A stretch of 64,000 nt of DNA from a virus (IMGVR_UViG_3300022562_000124:1-64000), one strand, 5' to 3'; counted from the stretch's first letter, positions 43,674 through 53,976 are shown. A program made the numbers and translations. Notes: generated by a model from the letters alone, not told the origin.

Positions 43674-45016
43674 GGCTGTCCAAAGAATCCTCTAGTTGTA
43701 ACTGTTTTAAGACCAATCGTAACTGAACCTGCCGAGCTTACGCTAGACCAGTTATTTGACAAAGTAGATTCTCTTACTGGTGATGATCTATTTGTGATAG
43801 TGCCATCTCCAAGTTGACTGCAAGAATTGTCGCCCCATGCCCATAGTGACCCGTCTTTCTTTATGGCTTTGGTTCCTGATACAACACACCACGTAGTAGA
43901 CGATGTTATTTCTTGAACGGGTGATGATCTATTTGCATCACTATTGTTTCCAATCTGCCCTTCCAAACCATATCCCCATGACCATAGGGTTCCATTTGTC
44001 TTAATTGCAGTCATTGTGTTTCCTACACCAGAAACACATTTCCAGTTCGAAGAAGAAGTGACTTCTCTAGTAGGAGTGCATTTATCAACAATAGTATTGT
44101 CGGCAAGCTGCCCATATAAGTTGCGTCCCCATGACCATAGTGAGCCGTCTGTCTTAATTGCAGAAATAGATGATCCACCATAGCTAAGTGCACACCAATT
44201 TGTTGATAGTGTTGATTCTTGTGTTGGTGTACATTTAGCAACTGTAGTTCCATCGCCAAGTTGCCCATATGTATTCTGACCCCACGACCACAATGTTCCG
44301 TCTGATTTTATAGCAGACACTGAGTCGATTGTTGCACCAGCACTAATCCAATTGGTGCTGCCAGTATACTCTTGAACGGGAGTACATTTTGTAGATGCAG
44401 TGCCGTCTCCTAATACACCATTGATACCAAAACCCCATGACCACAAGGTTCCGTCTGATTTAATACCTATGCCAGTAACACCGGTATTATATACTCTACA
44501 CCAATTTGTTGATTGTGAGTATTCTTGTACTGGTGTATATCTGTTTACATAGCTACCATCCCCAAGCTGTCCGAAATCATTTCTTCCCCATCCCCATAGA
44601 GTGCCATCGCCTTTGATAGCATAGGTAGATTCCCCGCTAGTAGTTACAGAATACCAAGTATTGGCACCAGTGAATTCTTGCACAGGAACAGAATAGTAGC
44701 CACCGATATTCCCGTTTGTTCCTATTACACCGCAAACATTTGATCCAAAACCATAGACTTGGTTACTTACGAGTGTAGTATCAAAATTATTGGTCCATGT
44801 CAATCCATCGGAATAACGATAACCGCCGATATCACAGACATAGAACATTCTTCCTTTGTTTAAAGAAGCATCAGGAAGTGAGCTAACGTTTGCCACAGTT
44901 GCAGCACCACCATTATTGATAGCATCATAAACACCCAGAATCTGAGCAGTCTGGATTGGATTTGAAGTGGTAATAGTGGTATTCGCTAAACGAATAATAT
45001 CTGCAACTGGAATCAT
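43670..45016 (-). CDS. RCC1 beta-propeller protein 1 of 6
   Basis: A 448-residue paralogue, first in transcription order. Its N-terminal domain ends with [20 protein letters not shown], and seven blades follow, several with [10 protein letters not shown]-type tails. One blade is short of its second strand ([17 protein letters not shown]). The C-terminus ends [18 protein letters not shown]. It follows the small collagen-like gene by two bases. Confidence 0.85.
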   Translation of the reverse strand: MIPVADIIRLANTTITTSNPIQTAQILGVYDAINNGGAATVANVSSLPDASLNKGRMFYVCDIGGYRYSDGLTWTNNFDTTLVSNQVYGFGSNVCGVIGTNGNIGGYYSVPVQEFTGANTWYSVTTSGESTYAIKGDGTLWGWGRNDFGQLGDGSYVNRYTPVQEYSQSTNWCRVYNTGVTGIGIKSDGTLWSWGFGINGVLGDGTASTKCTPVQEYTGSTNWISAGATIDSVSAIKSDGTLWSWGQNTYGQLGDGTTVAKCTPTQESTLSTNWCALSYGGSSISAIKTDGSLWSWGRNLYGQLADNTIVDKCTPTREVTSSSNWKCVSGVGNTMTAIKTNGTLWSWGYGLEGQIGNNSDANRSSPVQEITSSTTWCVVSGTKAIKKDGSLWAWGDNSCSQLGDGTITNRSSPVRESTLSNNWSSVSSAGSVTIGLKTVTTRGFFGQP

Positions 45017-45017
45017 C

Positions 45018-45257
45018 TTATAGTCCTAGTAGAGCGATTGTTCTAGCGTACTCGTCTTCGGCAATACCAGTTGAACCGGTGTAGCCAAAGCCAGCAGAAC
45101 CAGTGTAGCCATTAGTACCAGCAGAACCAGTGTAACCGATAAGAGTAGTTGAAGTAATGCGCCATACACCGTATGCGGCATTATATGTCCAAGTGGTAGA
45201 ACCACTGGTATATGTCTGTCCATCTACGGGTGATGGCGGAAAATCTAAAGCAGCCAT
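45018..45257 (-). CDS. Short collagen-like fibre protein
   Basis: A 79-residue protein: a ~38-residue N-terminal part (MAALDFPPSPVDGQTYTSGS TTWTYN) followed by GYTGS repeats. The first part is also present, in a variant form, at the start of the larger protein at 45298-46395, suggesting a common attachment module. It is too short to form a long fibre and may be an adaptor. A late box lies 29 bases upstream. Confidence 0.7.
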   Translation of the reverse strand: MAALDFPPSPVDGQTYTSGSTTWTYNAAYGVWRITSTTLIGYTGSAGTNGYTGSAGFGYTGSTGIAEDEYARTIALLGL

Positions 45258-45285
45258 TAGTTAAACCTCTTGAATAATATTCTTC

Positions 45286-45293
45286 TATTTATA
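45286..45293 (-). promoter_or_regulatory. Late promoter box TATAAATA before the propeller genes
   Basis: Exact late consensus on the minus strand, 29 bases before the 79-residue collagen-like gene. No other exact box lies before 36147, so this one probably serves all six RCC1 genes, about 9 kb of transcript. Confidence 0.75.
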
Positions 45294-45297
45294 ATGA

Positions 45298-46395
45298 TTA
45301 GGAAACATTACCGTCCATAACACACAGCGTTCCGCTAATGAAAAGAACAGTAGTTTTTCCTCTGGTCGCCAGTGTAACAGATGCTTTATCAGAATCGACA
45401 CCTGCAATATATGCTGTTGTGATATTACATGTTATCGTCACATTGCCAGAAGTATTGTTGAAAATTGTGACGATATCACCATCAGTGAATGTGGCGTCTG
45501 GAATTACTATACTACCACCAGCACCTACGGTAATTAACTTACCAACATCGCTAGTTGCCAATTGATATGATGATGTTTTTTCAGAACCAGACAGCGGAAT
45601 CTTTGGAATACCCTGAGAACCAGTATATCCACTAGGACCGGGTGAAGTTTCCTGTACCCACTGTGCTGTAGCATTGTCATCGATATAATAGATGTATCTT
45701 ACACCGTCATCAGAATTATACCATGTGTCGCCATTTTCTGGGCTTGTAGGAGCCGTGTTGCTAATGAACGATCTACTACGAACACCAATAGAACCTGTAT
45801 ATCCCAATGGACCGGGTACTGTTGAAATGGAACCAGTGTATCCTCTTGGCCCCGGAGCAGATTCCTGTACCCACTGTGCCGTGGCATTTGCGTCAATGTA
45901 ATAGATGTATCTTACACCATCGTCTGAATTGTACCATGTATCACCGGGTGAAGGGGTTGACGGCGCTGTATTACTAATGTAAGATGAACCACCAATCGAT
46001 CCTGTATATCCGATAGAACCAGAGTAACCACGAGAACCAGAATATCCTTCAGCGGTAGAAGCGGAACCTGTATATCCTATTGCCCCGGCTGGACCTTCTG
46101 GACCCGGAGCAGATTCCTGTACCCATTGTGAAGAATCAAAGTCAACGTAATAAACATATCGAATACCGTCATCGGTATTGTACCATGTGTCTCCGTTAAC
46201 AGGAAATAACGGTGCGGTATTACTAATGTATGTTAGACCCTTAGAGCCTGTGTAACCTAAAGAACCAGAGTATCCTGTAGGACCTGAGGAAATGACATTC
46301 CACACCCCATAAACGGCATCATACTGCCATTGAATATCATTCTGTGTAAAAATATCACCATCAATTGGAAATGGTGGAAAATTTAGTGTTGCCAT
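45298..46395 (-). CDS. Collagen-like fibre protein with repeated WYN modules
   Basis: A 365-residue virion-type protein. An N-terminal module (LNFPPFPIDGDIFTQNDI) is followed by GYTGS/GYSGS collagen-like runs alternating with three copies of a ~45-residue module of the form ISNTAP...GDTWYNSDDGxRYIYY..QWVQESAPGP. The same module also occurs once in the protein at 47308-50145. The C-terminal ~110 residues are beta-rich (GKLITVGAGGSIVIPDATF). It probably trimerises in a thin fibre. A late box lies 23 bases upstream. Confidence 0.78.
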   Translation of the reverse strand: MATLNFPPFPIDGDIFTQNDIQWQYDAVYGVWNVISSGPTGYSGSLGYTGSKGLTYISNTAPLFPVNGDTWYNTDDGIRYVYYVDFDSSQWVQESAPGPEGPAGAIGYTGSASTAEGYSGSRGYSGSIGYTGSIGGSSYISNTAPSTPSPGDTWYNSDDGVRYIYYIDANATAQWVQESAPGPRGYTGSISTVPGPLGYTGSIGVRSRSFISNTAPTSPENGDTWYNSDDGVRYIYYIDDNATAQWVQETSPGPSGYTGSQGIPKIPLSGSEKTSSYQLATSDVGKLITVGAGGSIVIPDATFTDGDIVTIFNNTSGNVTITCNITTAYIAGVDSDKASVTLATRGKTTVLFISGTLCVMDGNVS

Positions 46396-46417
46396 TTATC
46401 TTCTCTTCAGTTTAATA

Positions 46418-46425
46418 TATTTATA
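46418..46425 (-). promoter_or_regulatory. Late promoter box TATAAATA before the collagen-like fibre
   Basis: Exact late consensus on the minus strand, 23 bases upstream of the collagen-like gene start at 46395 and overlapping the stop of the glycine-rich gene. Confidence 0.7.
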
Positions 46426-47305
46426 GCTTTGTAATGATAACTTGACCAGAGCCAGTTCTTACGCCTGTAGACATAGTTCCACTCGTGACACCGCCAATAT
46501 AACCAGAGCCACCGCCGCCGCCTGAACCAAAGTTAGCGCCAGCAGATTGTGCGCCACCGCTACCACCACCATAGTACCCACCGCCACCACCGCCACCAGC
46601 CCCATAGGTATCAGTAGTAGTTCCACCAACACCTAGCGTACCGGGTTGACCAAAATAGTTACCATAACCAGCAATACCACCAGCAGTTTGTGTACCACCA
46701 CCGCCTGTATACGCCAAGCCACTACCATTGGTACCGGACCAGCCGCCTGTACCAGTTTCACCGCCACCACCACCCGGATAAACGTCATATGATGCGTTAT
46801 AGGCAGATGACCCCCCGCCGCCACCAGCGACAATAATTCGATTGGCTAGCGCAGTCCCCCCAACTCTAACATCTGAGGCACCGCCACCGGGACGGCCAAG
46901 ACCTAAGGCATTACCGCCGCCGCCCCATCCACCAGAAACGTTGGAAAGGTTTTGACCAGCTTGACCAACAATGATATTGATCTTTTGCCCAGCTTCAAGT
47001 AGAATATTTCCTTTTGAATATCCGCCCAAGCCACCAGTATCATTACCTGTGCCACCCTGTGCACCATAGCACTCAATTTGATAAAGACCAGTTAAAGGAC
47101 ATGTCCAAGTTTGAATACCGGTTGTTGTCACATTAAAATAGTCGGTGTTATTTAACCATGGGTTTAATGTGGTATTATATGATGCGAGACATTGCGCTCT
47201 GGTTGGACCCGTTGGCCCGATCAGACCAGCCGAAGTGAACGTAAATGAAGTAAAACTATAAAGAGCGTATGTGAAAAAGAAAGAATTCAATAGACCACCA
47301 GCCAT
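46421..47305 (-). CDS. Glycine-rich adhesin-like protein 1
   Basis: A 294-residue protein. After a hydrophobic N-terminus (FFFTYALYSFTSFTF) and a cysteine-containing domain (QTWTCPLTGLYQIECYGAQGG), about 180 residues are glycine-rich with GGGG blocks spaced at regular intervals (IVAGGGGGSSAY, AGGGGGGGYYGGGS). This matches bacteriophage tip adhesins that pack polyglycine-II helices, such as T4-like gp38 receptor-recognising proteins, and also the glycine-rich fold of some eukaryotic receptors. The spaces between glycine blocks would be the receptor-contact loops. Confidence 0.72.
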   Translation of the reverse strand: MAGGLLNSFFFTYALYSFTSFTFTSAGLIGPTGPTRAQCLASYNTTLNPWLNNTDYFNVTTTGIQTWTCPLTGLYQIECYGAQGGTGNDTGGLGGYSKGNILLEAGQKINIIVGQAGQNLSNVSGGWGGGGNALGLGRPGGGASDVRVGGTALANRIIVAGGGGGSSAYNASYDVYPGGGGGETGTGGWSGTNGSGLAYTGGGGTQTAGGIAGYGNYFGQPGTLGVGGTTTDTYGAGGGGGGGYYGGGSGGAQSAGANFGSGGGGGSGYIGGVTSGTMSTGVRTGSGQVIITKL

Positions 47306-47307
47306 TA

Positions 47308-50145
47308 TTATGCTTTCCTATAATATAGCGTTACCTTAAGACCAGTTGCCCCCGTTCCAGCAGCATCAATATCAAAAGTAATTTCCGCATCATCAGTAAT
47401 AGATGTGGTAGTCAATGTGGTTGGAGTTGTTGCTGTAACTGAAGTCTTTTCTGTAGCATCGATTGATAACTTATCAGTACCAAGAATGCTTGTGCCTTCG
47501 ACATTGATATCAACAGTAACAAGACCACTTGAGCTAGCTGTTTTTAGTGAAGCTCTTGGAATCTGATATAGTTCCATAGCAAATGGTGCTCTAAAGCTTA
47601 CCTTTGAAGCTCCTGTAGTAATTGCTGTACCTTCATCAGAAAGAGCAGTAATAAGGAAAATATCTTGAATACCAGCAGAACCGACATATCCAACACCACC
47701 AATAGGACCCGGAGCAGATTCCTGTACCCATTGTGAAGAGTCGGTGTCTGTGTAATATACGTATCTCTTGCCGTTATCAGAATTATACCAAGTGTCACCC
47801 GGTTGAATTCCTGTTGGTGCTGTGTTACCAACATAGGTCTTGCCAACAGAACCAGTATAACCGATAGAGCCTGTATAACCTACAGAGCCGTCATATCCGC
47901 GAGAACCATCATAACCACGTGAACCATCATAACCCGCACCAGCAGAACCAGTGTAGCCATCCTGACCTTGGAAACCACGTGAACCATCGTAACCACGAGA
48001 ACCAGTGTAGCCCTCAAAACCACGAGAACCAGTATAACCAAATTCACCCTGTGGACCTGTATCACCCTTGGAACCATCATAGCCACGAGAGCCATCATAG
48101 CCTACAGAACCTGTATAGCCTGTTAGACCAACAGAGCCAGAGTAACCAACAGAACCAGTATACCCTAGATCGCCACGATCACCCTTGGAGCCTGTGAAAC
48201 CAACAGAACCAGTATACCCTAGATCGCCACGATCACCAGCAGAACCAGTATAGCCAATGGAACCGTCATATCCACGAGAACCAGTATAACCATCTGTACC
48301 CTGATATCCATCGATACCGCGAGAACCAGTATATCCCGTATCGCCCTGTGGTCCAACAATCTGACCCACATCGTTCCAATTTGTTCCATCATATACCCAA
48401 AGATTTCCGGTAGCAAGATCAATTACAGAGTTACCAGATACGGCAGATGGGTAATAATATTTTAAATATCCGTCTGGATTGTTTGGACCGCCTGTGGGAT
48501 ATACTGCATTAACATCAGGTTCAGAACCAATAATTGTAATTGACGTACCTTGCTCACCCTTGGAACCAGTGTAGCCAATAGAACCATCGTAGCCACGTGA
48601 ACCATCATAGCCTACAGAGCCTGTATAGCCTACAGAACCAGTGTAACCCAGAGAACCGGCATATCCAGTAATACCGGCATCACCCTTGGACCCGGTATAA
48701 CCTAAAGAACCATCGTAGCCAGTATTACCGATTTCACCCTTGGAACCATCGTAACCACGAGAGCCAGTATAACCAGTAATACCTTGTGAACCAGTATAAC
48801 CAATAGAACCAGAGTAACCAAGGTCGCCGCGCTCACCCATAGAGCCAGTATAACCCATCGGCCCTTGAACACCGCGAGAACCAGCATAACCAACAGGAGA
48901 AGGCTTATTAATCCATCTTTGGTTTATACCATCATAACCAAGGTAATCATCATTCTGTGCATCAGTGATTTGTACATCACTTAAGTTACCAAGGTTATAC
49001 CCTGTGCGAAGATTGACAAATACGCTGCCAGATGTAGCTACCCTACTTACTCGTGCAACTTCAATCTTATAATCTGGCGCGGTTGGTTCGGTATCTGTAA
49101 GTTTACCCGGAATGTCGGGATCAAGATATAGTCGTGCACCAGCAAGATAAGCAGTAGTATTTAAATCGTGAACCTTACCATAACTTGTAACATAACCCAA
49201 CTCACCAACATCCATGTCATGGGTAGCGATACCCAAAACGAGATTAGGTCTGAATCCTTCCGAATTCATGTCAGCAGGTTTAAACTGTGTCTGCCCAAGA
49301 TCGTTTACGCCAGCATACATGACAACTTGACCATTATTAATGGCTACGTTAGCAGTACCTTGGGCATGTAATTCCTGACCAAGCTGAAGAACAACTACGT
49401 CATTTAGCTGTAGGTCAACAGTGCCATATCTACTATTCCAAGAAAAGTACTTTGTTGGAGTATTGTTGGCATCATTGGTATTAAGATATAAAACATTCGC
49501 AGTAAGCGAAGTAGCATTGACGCTATTCGCTATAGTTTGACCAATAGCACCCGGAGTTTCCCAAGTCAACCCCTGTAGATAATTTGAATTATTTGCTGTG
49601 TATGAGAATATAGAGTTGACAGCAAAGGTCGCACTGTTTACATTAAGTGTGCTTTCACCTTTACCATATGCATAGTTGGCAACGTTAGCAAAGTAAGCGA
49701 ATTGAGAATTGGTTGCATAAACGGCACTGCGAACATCAAGTTTATCTTCTGTTTTGCCGTATGCATAGACAGAATTATTTGATGTTGCATACTGAAAGAT
49801 ATATGCAAGGTCAAGTGAAATAAACAGATTACCAGAGTTGCCGCCGCCAACAATACCGTCTTGTCCAGTGATAGACAGAATCGGAGTATCCCAGAATACT
49901 CCATTAGAGCCAACGGTCAGTACTTGATTGATGTTACCAATTGTGTTGTTTGCTTCAACATACTTAACGACAAGGTTAGAAGACCAGTATCTTCCCCCTG
50001 AAGTATTGGAGAGCAAAAACTGATTATCTGTTAGAGCAACCCCTAGATTAGGTTCTGCCTGAGAAGGATGTAGGTAAGAATATCTATCAGCAGAAACATC
50101 AGTAGGTAGGGTGACTGATATTCTATCAGATAATAATTTAAACAT
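47308..50145 (-). CDS. Long collagen-like tail fibre protein
   Basis: A 945-residue virion protein. The N-terminal ~450 residues include repeats of the form GKTEDKLDVRSAVYATNSQF, related to those at 58722-59567, and a beta-rich region. Then two long GYTGS/GYDGS collagen-like blocks surround a domain (GSEPDVNAVYPTGGPNNPDG); a WYN module (PGDTWYNSDNGKRYVYY) follows, and the C-terminal ~110 residues form a separate beta-domain. It starts one base into the following gene. A trimeric fibre is likely. Confidence 0.8.
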   Translation of the reverse strand: MFKLLSDRISVTLPTDVSADRYSYLHPSQAEPNLGVALTDNQFLLSNTSGGRYWSSNLVVKYVEANNTIGNINQVLTVGSNGVFWDTPILSITGQDGIVGGGNSGNLFISLDLAYIFQYATSNNSVYAYGKTEDKLDVRSAVYATNSQFAYFANVANYAYGKGESTLNVNSATFAVNSIFSYTANNSNYLQGLTWETPGAIGQTIANSVNATSLTANVLYLNTNDANNTPTKYFSWNSRYGTVDLQLNDVVVLQLGQELHAQGTANVAINNGQVVMYAGVNDLGQTQFKPADMNSEGFRPNLVLGIATHDMDVGELGYVTSYGKVHDLNTTAYLAGARLYLDPDIPGKLTDTEPTAPDYKIEVARVSRVATSGSVFVNLRTGYNLGNLSDVQITDAQNDDYLGYDGINQRWINKPSPVGYAGSRGVQGPMGYTGSMGERGDLGYSGSIGYTGSQGITGYTGSRGYDGSKGEIGNTGYDGSLGYTGSKGDAGITGYAGSLGYTGSVGYTGSVGYDGSRGYDGSIGYTGSKGEQGTSITIIGSEPDVNAVYPTGGPNNPDGYLKYYYPSAVSGNSVIDLATGNLWVYDGTNWNDVGQIVGPQGDTGYTGSRGIDGYQGTDGYTGSRGYDGSIGYTGSAGDRGDLGYTGSVGFTGSKGDRGDLGYTGSVGYSGSVGLTGYTGSVGYDGSRGYDGSKGDTGPQGEFGYTGSRGFEGYTGSRGYDGSRGFQGQDGYTGSAGAGYDGSRGYDGSRGYDGSVGYTGSIGYTGSVGKTYVGNTAPTGIQPGDTWYNSDNGKRYVYYTDTDSSQWVQESAPGPIGGVGYVGSAGIQDIFLITALSDEGTAITTGASKVSFRAPFAMELYQIPRASLKTASSSGLVTVDINVEGTSILGTDKLSIDATEKTSVTATTPTTLTTTSITDDAEITFDIDAAGTGATGLKVTLYYRKA

Positions 50146-50609
50146 TAAATGACCCCGATATGTTCGTTAGATAGTTTCTCTTCGGCAGAAGTCCATACGT
50201 CAAATACGTTATTCGCTTCCGCTCTAACCTGAATAGCATCCCCGTTCAATGAGTCGGGATTTCTCTTAAAAATACTTCTACCCTGAATAGGAATAAAAGC
50301 AGTGTCATATGGAGGCACAGAAATTTTACCAAAGCTAATCGCAACATTCGCTTCAGTATAAAGCTGAACTTCAACCCAATAAGTATTTGCTGTCTTGTTT
50401 CTTGCGGAGATAGGAGTAATGAAGAATACTTCACCCGGTCTTACGGCACGAGTGGTGTCCGTAGGGTCTCTATTGGCAAATGTGTTTGAAGGATCAGGAA
50501 CCGAAAAGTCTGGTGCTTCCGCAATGGTTTCATAATTGGTTGTTACATCAACTTTAGTAACCAAAAGCGGCTTTCCTGTTGATGGTGTCTTACACTTAAT
50601 TCTTGTCAC
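50145..50609 (-). CDS. Virion-associated hypothetical protein
   Basis: A 154-residue, beta-rich protein (MTRIKCKTPSTGKPLLVTKV, VEVQLYTEANVAISFGKISV). The strand pattern resembles a small Ig-like or beta-sandwich domain, probably a structural component between the giant repeat protein and the long fibre. It meets both neighbours directly. Confidence 0.6.
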   Translation of the reverse strand: MTRIKCKTPSTGKPLLVTKVDVTTNYETIAEAPDFSVPDPSNTFANRDPTDTTRAVRPGEVFFITPISARNKTANTYWVEVQLYTEANVAISFGKISVPPYDTAFIPIQGRSIFKRNPDSLNGDAIQVRAEANNVFDVWTSAEEKLSNEHIGVI

Positions 50610-53600
50610 TTAGAAACTCCTTGAAATGGCGGTCTTCGTTGCTATTCTATTTACCGCAGTATCAAATGGTGGACCAGAAAGTTCACCAGTATCAGCATTA
50701 ATTTGCATACCACCAACGAACAGCGCGGAACCCTGATCATCCTGTCCACTTGCAATAACAATACCCTGATCCAGTTCCAAAATACTATCTTGGATAGTAG
50801 CTTGGTTTAATACTGGTGGAATCTTTGTAAGAGCAACACCAGCAAGAACAGCAGTCCAAGTATGACCAATCGCAGTAATGACAGATGGCTGTACAGTAAA
50901 GGACGGGTTTTTCGCAGTATATATCAAAGCAGCAATCAACGAAGAAATAATATCTCTTGTAGTGTTATTTATATTAAGTGCGTTTATATCGTCTCTCATC
51001 GTATTCCATGAGAAGATGAATGCACTAAGCTTATCAGCATCAATAACACTGACACCATTGGTATCAAAGAATCCCTTGGCAAAGTCAAGTGCTGGCTTTT
51101 CATTTGCTGACTGTAGAACCCATGTCAATACTTGAATAAGGTTTCCTGCGTCTCGTCTTGTGTAAGCTTCGTCTTGTGCTGTCCAACCAGTTGTGTATCC
51201 ACCATCAACCAGAGCATTCCACATACTATCAATAATAGCTTGTCTTGCTGCAAAGATTGTGGTAGCATCTGAGGATTGTTGTGACAATAGAGTTGTGACA
51301 AATGAAGGATAACGAAGCGTGAATTCAATTGAGGTTAAGAACTCATCGACCATCGTAGCCGCACTTCTGCTTACACCCGGAATGCTATAAACATAATTTC
51401 TGATATAACGATAGCAGAATAGGAATGCTTCTAGTTCGTTTGAAGGGAATACAGCAGTACCATTTGCATAGTACAGACTCTTTACGAAATTAATAATGTA
51501 TGTTTGATCAGCGTTCTGAAGTGCTCTTGTTATTGCTAGCAATAGTGTTGCGGCATCACGGCGAGTGAATGCTTCTAGCTCATTAGACCATCCGGCAGCA
51601 AGCCCTTCTCTGTAAAGCTGATACCACATACCGTCAATAATATCTTGCTGTGCCGCAGTGATTGCACTAGCAGCATCTGTCTGTGTGGTAAATGCAGTTT
51701 GAAGCAGAACAGGATATTCTACAGTTGCCACAAGAGCATCGAAAATCTTATCGACAACCGTCTTGACAGAATTGTCAATTGATAATAGATTGATGTTTGT
51801 GTTTAGATAATCGTATGCAAATAGGAATGCGGATTTCTTTGATGGCTCAATTACTGAGGTACCATCAAGGTAGAACAATCCTCTAATAAATGTACGCAGG
51901 TAATTTTCATTGCCTGTTTGAAGTGTTCTTGCAATTGTATTAAGAAGATTTGTTGCGTCTCTCTTAGTTAGCTGCTCTTCTTCGGCTGTCCAAAGCTCAA
52001 CATAGTCATTGTCTACAAGAGCAGTCCACATACCATTTACTAGGGTGGTAGATGCTGTAACGATTTCATTACCCGCAAGAACTTGTAGTGCAGGGATAGA
52101 AGTCAATGGTGTTGACGTAATTGCATCAGCAATGATTCCAGAAATTTCCGTAGAAATAGTTGTTTTTGAATTGACAGATATAGCTAATGCATTTAAAGCA
52201 GTGTCAATATAATTGAATCCAAATTCAAATGCGTCTAGCTTGTCTGAGTCGATTACAGTATATCCAAAAACATCAAACAATCCCCATCTGAAGCTATCGA
52301 TGTAGCTCTTGTCTCCTGTATGAAGGTATCCAGCAAGAGCCTGAATTAATAGGCCAGAATCTCTTTTAGTAAATTCTTCATCTTGTGGTGTCCATCCAGC
52401 GGTATATCCGCCATTTACAAGAGCAGTCCACATATCATTAATGATAGTTGTTTTAGCAGCATCTACAACTAGAGCATCTTCAATTCCGGTCACAATATTT
52501 GAAGTGGCAGGTGTTGACACCATGTCACTTACGAGTGTAAAAGATGATGAAACAATTGTCTGTGCGCCTGAAGTCATACCGGGTAAAGTATTGATTTCAG
52601 TTTCAAGATAACCATATGACGCTAGCACGGCATCTACAACAGCAGGAGAAAATACGGAAGTGCCATCATATAGCAACAGACCTCTCGCAAAGTTTTCGAC
52701 ATATTTACTGTCGCCAGTGCGTAGAGTCCCTACGATTGCTTCGATCAAATTTCCAGCATCGCGCTTGGTGAAATCTTCCTGTTCCTGTGTCCATCCTGTG
52801 ACGTAATTGTTGTTGACAAGTTCTGTCCACATGTTATCAATAATAGATTGTTTTACGCCAATGACGATATCGCCAGAAGCAACTTCCAAGGAACCTGATG
52901 CAGTATATGAAACCGCCTGAGGAAGCACAGCATTGGCTGGTGCCTGTGGATCGATTACACTGGTATTTTCGACTTCTGTTGGTGAAACAAGCTGTCTTGT
53001 TCCCTTTGAAATCATGGTGTAGTCACCAAACTGTGTAGAACAGGATGAAAGAATAATTTGACCGCCGCTTAGAGCATAGAAGTGCTTATGTGCCCAGATA
53101 GAAACAGCGTTAACAGCGTTGATAAGAGCACCATTCTTAGCGCAGTACCCAATACCATTCTGTGTGACAGGAGTAGCACCCCATGTCATGATGTTAGGGA
53201 ATATGGAGTATGGTGAGCATACAGCGCCATCAGCAAGAACAACGCCGCCGCCCTTGCCTACTAGAGGGTTTCCGTTATCTCTGTCAAGTGGTGGAGCAAT
53301 ATAATCCCATGATGGAATTCTTCTGATAGCGCACTTGTGGGCATATGGTGTACGAACAATGACTGCACCCGGTCTGAATGAGAAAGCGAATCCTTCTGTA
53401 GGATCGTCAAAGTCATCAACCTCAAACCCTTCAATCATCAAGCCTTCAACAAAGCAACCAGAACCCATTCTGAATACGTTTCTTTGTTCGTATCCAGCTA
53501 CTGGACGGATAAATACAGTACGGTGAACAGAACGAATTGCACAGTTGTCTGGCATGTCAATGTGACCTTGAGTATAGTATGTACCCGGCCCAATGTCAAT

Positions 53601-53912
53601 TAGGGTAGGTATGCCATTTCTCAATGCTACTGCTTCCATCGCCCTTTCAATAGTGGCAAAAGCTCTTTCCCAAGATGTACCTTCGTTGTTTACATCGTCG
53701 CCATTGACTGATACATAGAATGTATTTCCAACGGGAACTTTGCTGACAAACTGTACGATTTCGTCAACAGGATCGCCCTCGACCTCATATCTACGGCGAG
53801 TAAAAATCTTCCCGTCATAAATGTTGAGAGCAATTTCACCTAGCAACAAATCACTGACTGTAGGTGTTACGCCAGTATTGGAGCTACGCTTAAATAAGAT
53901 TTTATCCGCCAT
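50610..53912 (-). CDS. Large baseplate/fibre protein with five helical repeats
   Basis: An 1,100-residue protein. I placed the start at the ATG at 53912 (MADKILFKRSSNTGVTPTVS), preceded by AGGG; 11 further residues upstream are unlikely. Residues 1-60 are a fibre-attachment motif (LLLGEIALNIYDGKIFTRR); about 70-330 resemble a pectate-lyase-like beta-helix (GTYYTQGHIDMPDNCAIRSV, FVEGLMIEGFEVD). Then five repeats of ~134 residues follow, each with a core such as IIDxMWxxLVxxxYxxGWT..E..TRRDA..L and a GTSV-type turn, at about 359, 491, 626, 759 and 894. The C-terminus (IVIASGQDDQGSALFVGGM) is conserved in marine T4-like virion proteins. A late box lies 55 bases upstream. Confidence 0.78.
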   Translation of the reverse strand: MADKILFKRSSNTGVTPTVSDLLLGEIALNIYDGKIFTRRRYEVEGDPVDEIVQFVSKVPVGNTFYVSVNGDDVNNEGTSWERAFATIERAMEAVALRNGIPTLIDIGPGTYYTQGHIDMPDNCAIRSVHRTVFIRPVAGYEQRNVFRMGSGCFVEGLMIEGFEVDDFDDPTEGFAFSFRPGAVIVRTPYAHKCAIRRIPSWDYIAPPLDRDNGNPLVGKGGGVVLADGAVCSPYSIFPNIMTWGATPVTQNGIGYCAKNGALINAVNAVSIWAHKHFYALSGGQIILSSCSTQFGDYTMISKGTRQLVSPTEVENTSVIDPQAPANAVLPQAVSYTASGSLEVASGDIVIGVKQSIIDNMWTELVNNNYVTGWTQEQEDFTKRDAGNLIEAIVGTLRTGDSKYVENFARGLLLYDGTSVFSPAVVDAVLASYGYLETEINTLPGMTSGAQTIVSSSFTLVSDMVSTPATSNIVTGIEDALVVDAAKTTIINDMWTALVNGGYTAGWTPQDEEFTKRDSGLLIQALAGYLHTGDKSYIDSFRWGLFDVFGYTVIDSDKLDAFEFGFNYIDTALNALAISVNSKTTISTEISGIIADAITSTPLTSIPALQVLAGNEIVTASTTLVNGMWTALVDNDYVELWTAEEEQLTKRDATNLLNTIARTLQTGNENYLRTFIRGLFYLDGTSVIEPSKKSAFLFAYDYLNTNINLLSIDNSVKTVVDKIFDALVATVEYPVLLQTAFTTQTDAASAITAAQQDIIDGMWYQLYREGLAAGWSNELEAFTRRDAATLLLAITRALQNADQTYIINFVKSLYYANGTAVFPSNELEAFLFCYRYIRNYVYSIPGVSRSAATMVDEFLTSIEFTLRYPSFVTTLLSQQSSDATTIFAARQAIIDSMWNALVDGGYTTGWTAQDEAYTRRDAGNLIQVLTWVLQSANEKPALDFAKGFFDTNGVSVIDADKLSAFIFSWNTMRDDINALNINNTTRDIISSLIAALIYTAKNPSFTVQPSVITAIGHTWTAVLAGVALTKIPPVLNQATIQDSILELDQGIVIASGQDDQGSALFVGGMQINADTGELSGPPFDTAVNRIATKTAISRSF

Positions 53913-53947
53913 GGTATCCCTTAATAAATAGATGTGTGCGAACACGG

Positions 53948-53976
53948 TTCGTAGTAATCTGTCATTTATTTATAAT
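53948..53976 (+). promoter_or_regulatory. Sigma70-like promoter for the giant glycosyltransferase
   Basis: A perfect TATAAT -10 (53971-53976) lies 17 bases from a poor TTCGTA -35, about 31 bases upstream of the plus-strand start at 54008. It overlaps the divergent minus-strand late box. Confidence 0.45.
53967..53974 (-). promoter_or_regulatory. Late promoter box TATAAATA for the baseplate/fibre block
   Basis: Exact late consensus on the minus strand, 55 bases upstream of the large repeat protein, in the divergent gap that also holds a plus-strand TATAAT. Confidence 0.75.

Noticed and set aside
53938-53950. CGAAC-ACG-GTTCG hairpin in the divergent gap
   Set aside because: The stem is only five base pairs and has no T run on either strand, so it does not support a terminator or operator call.
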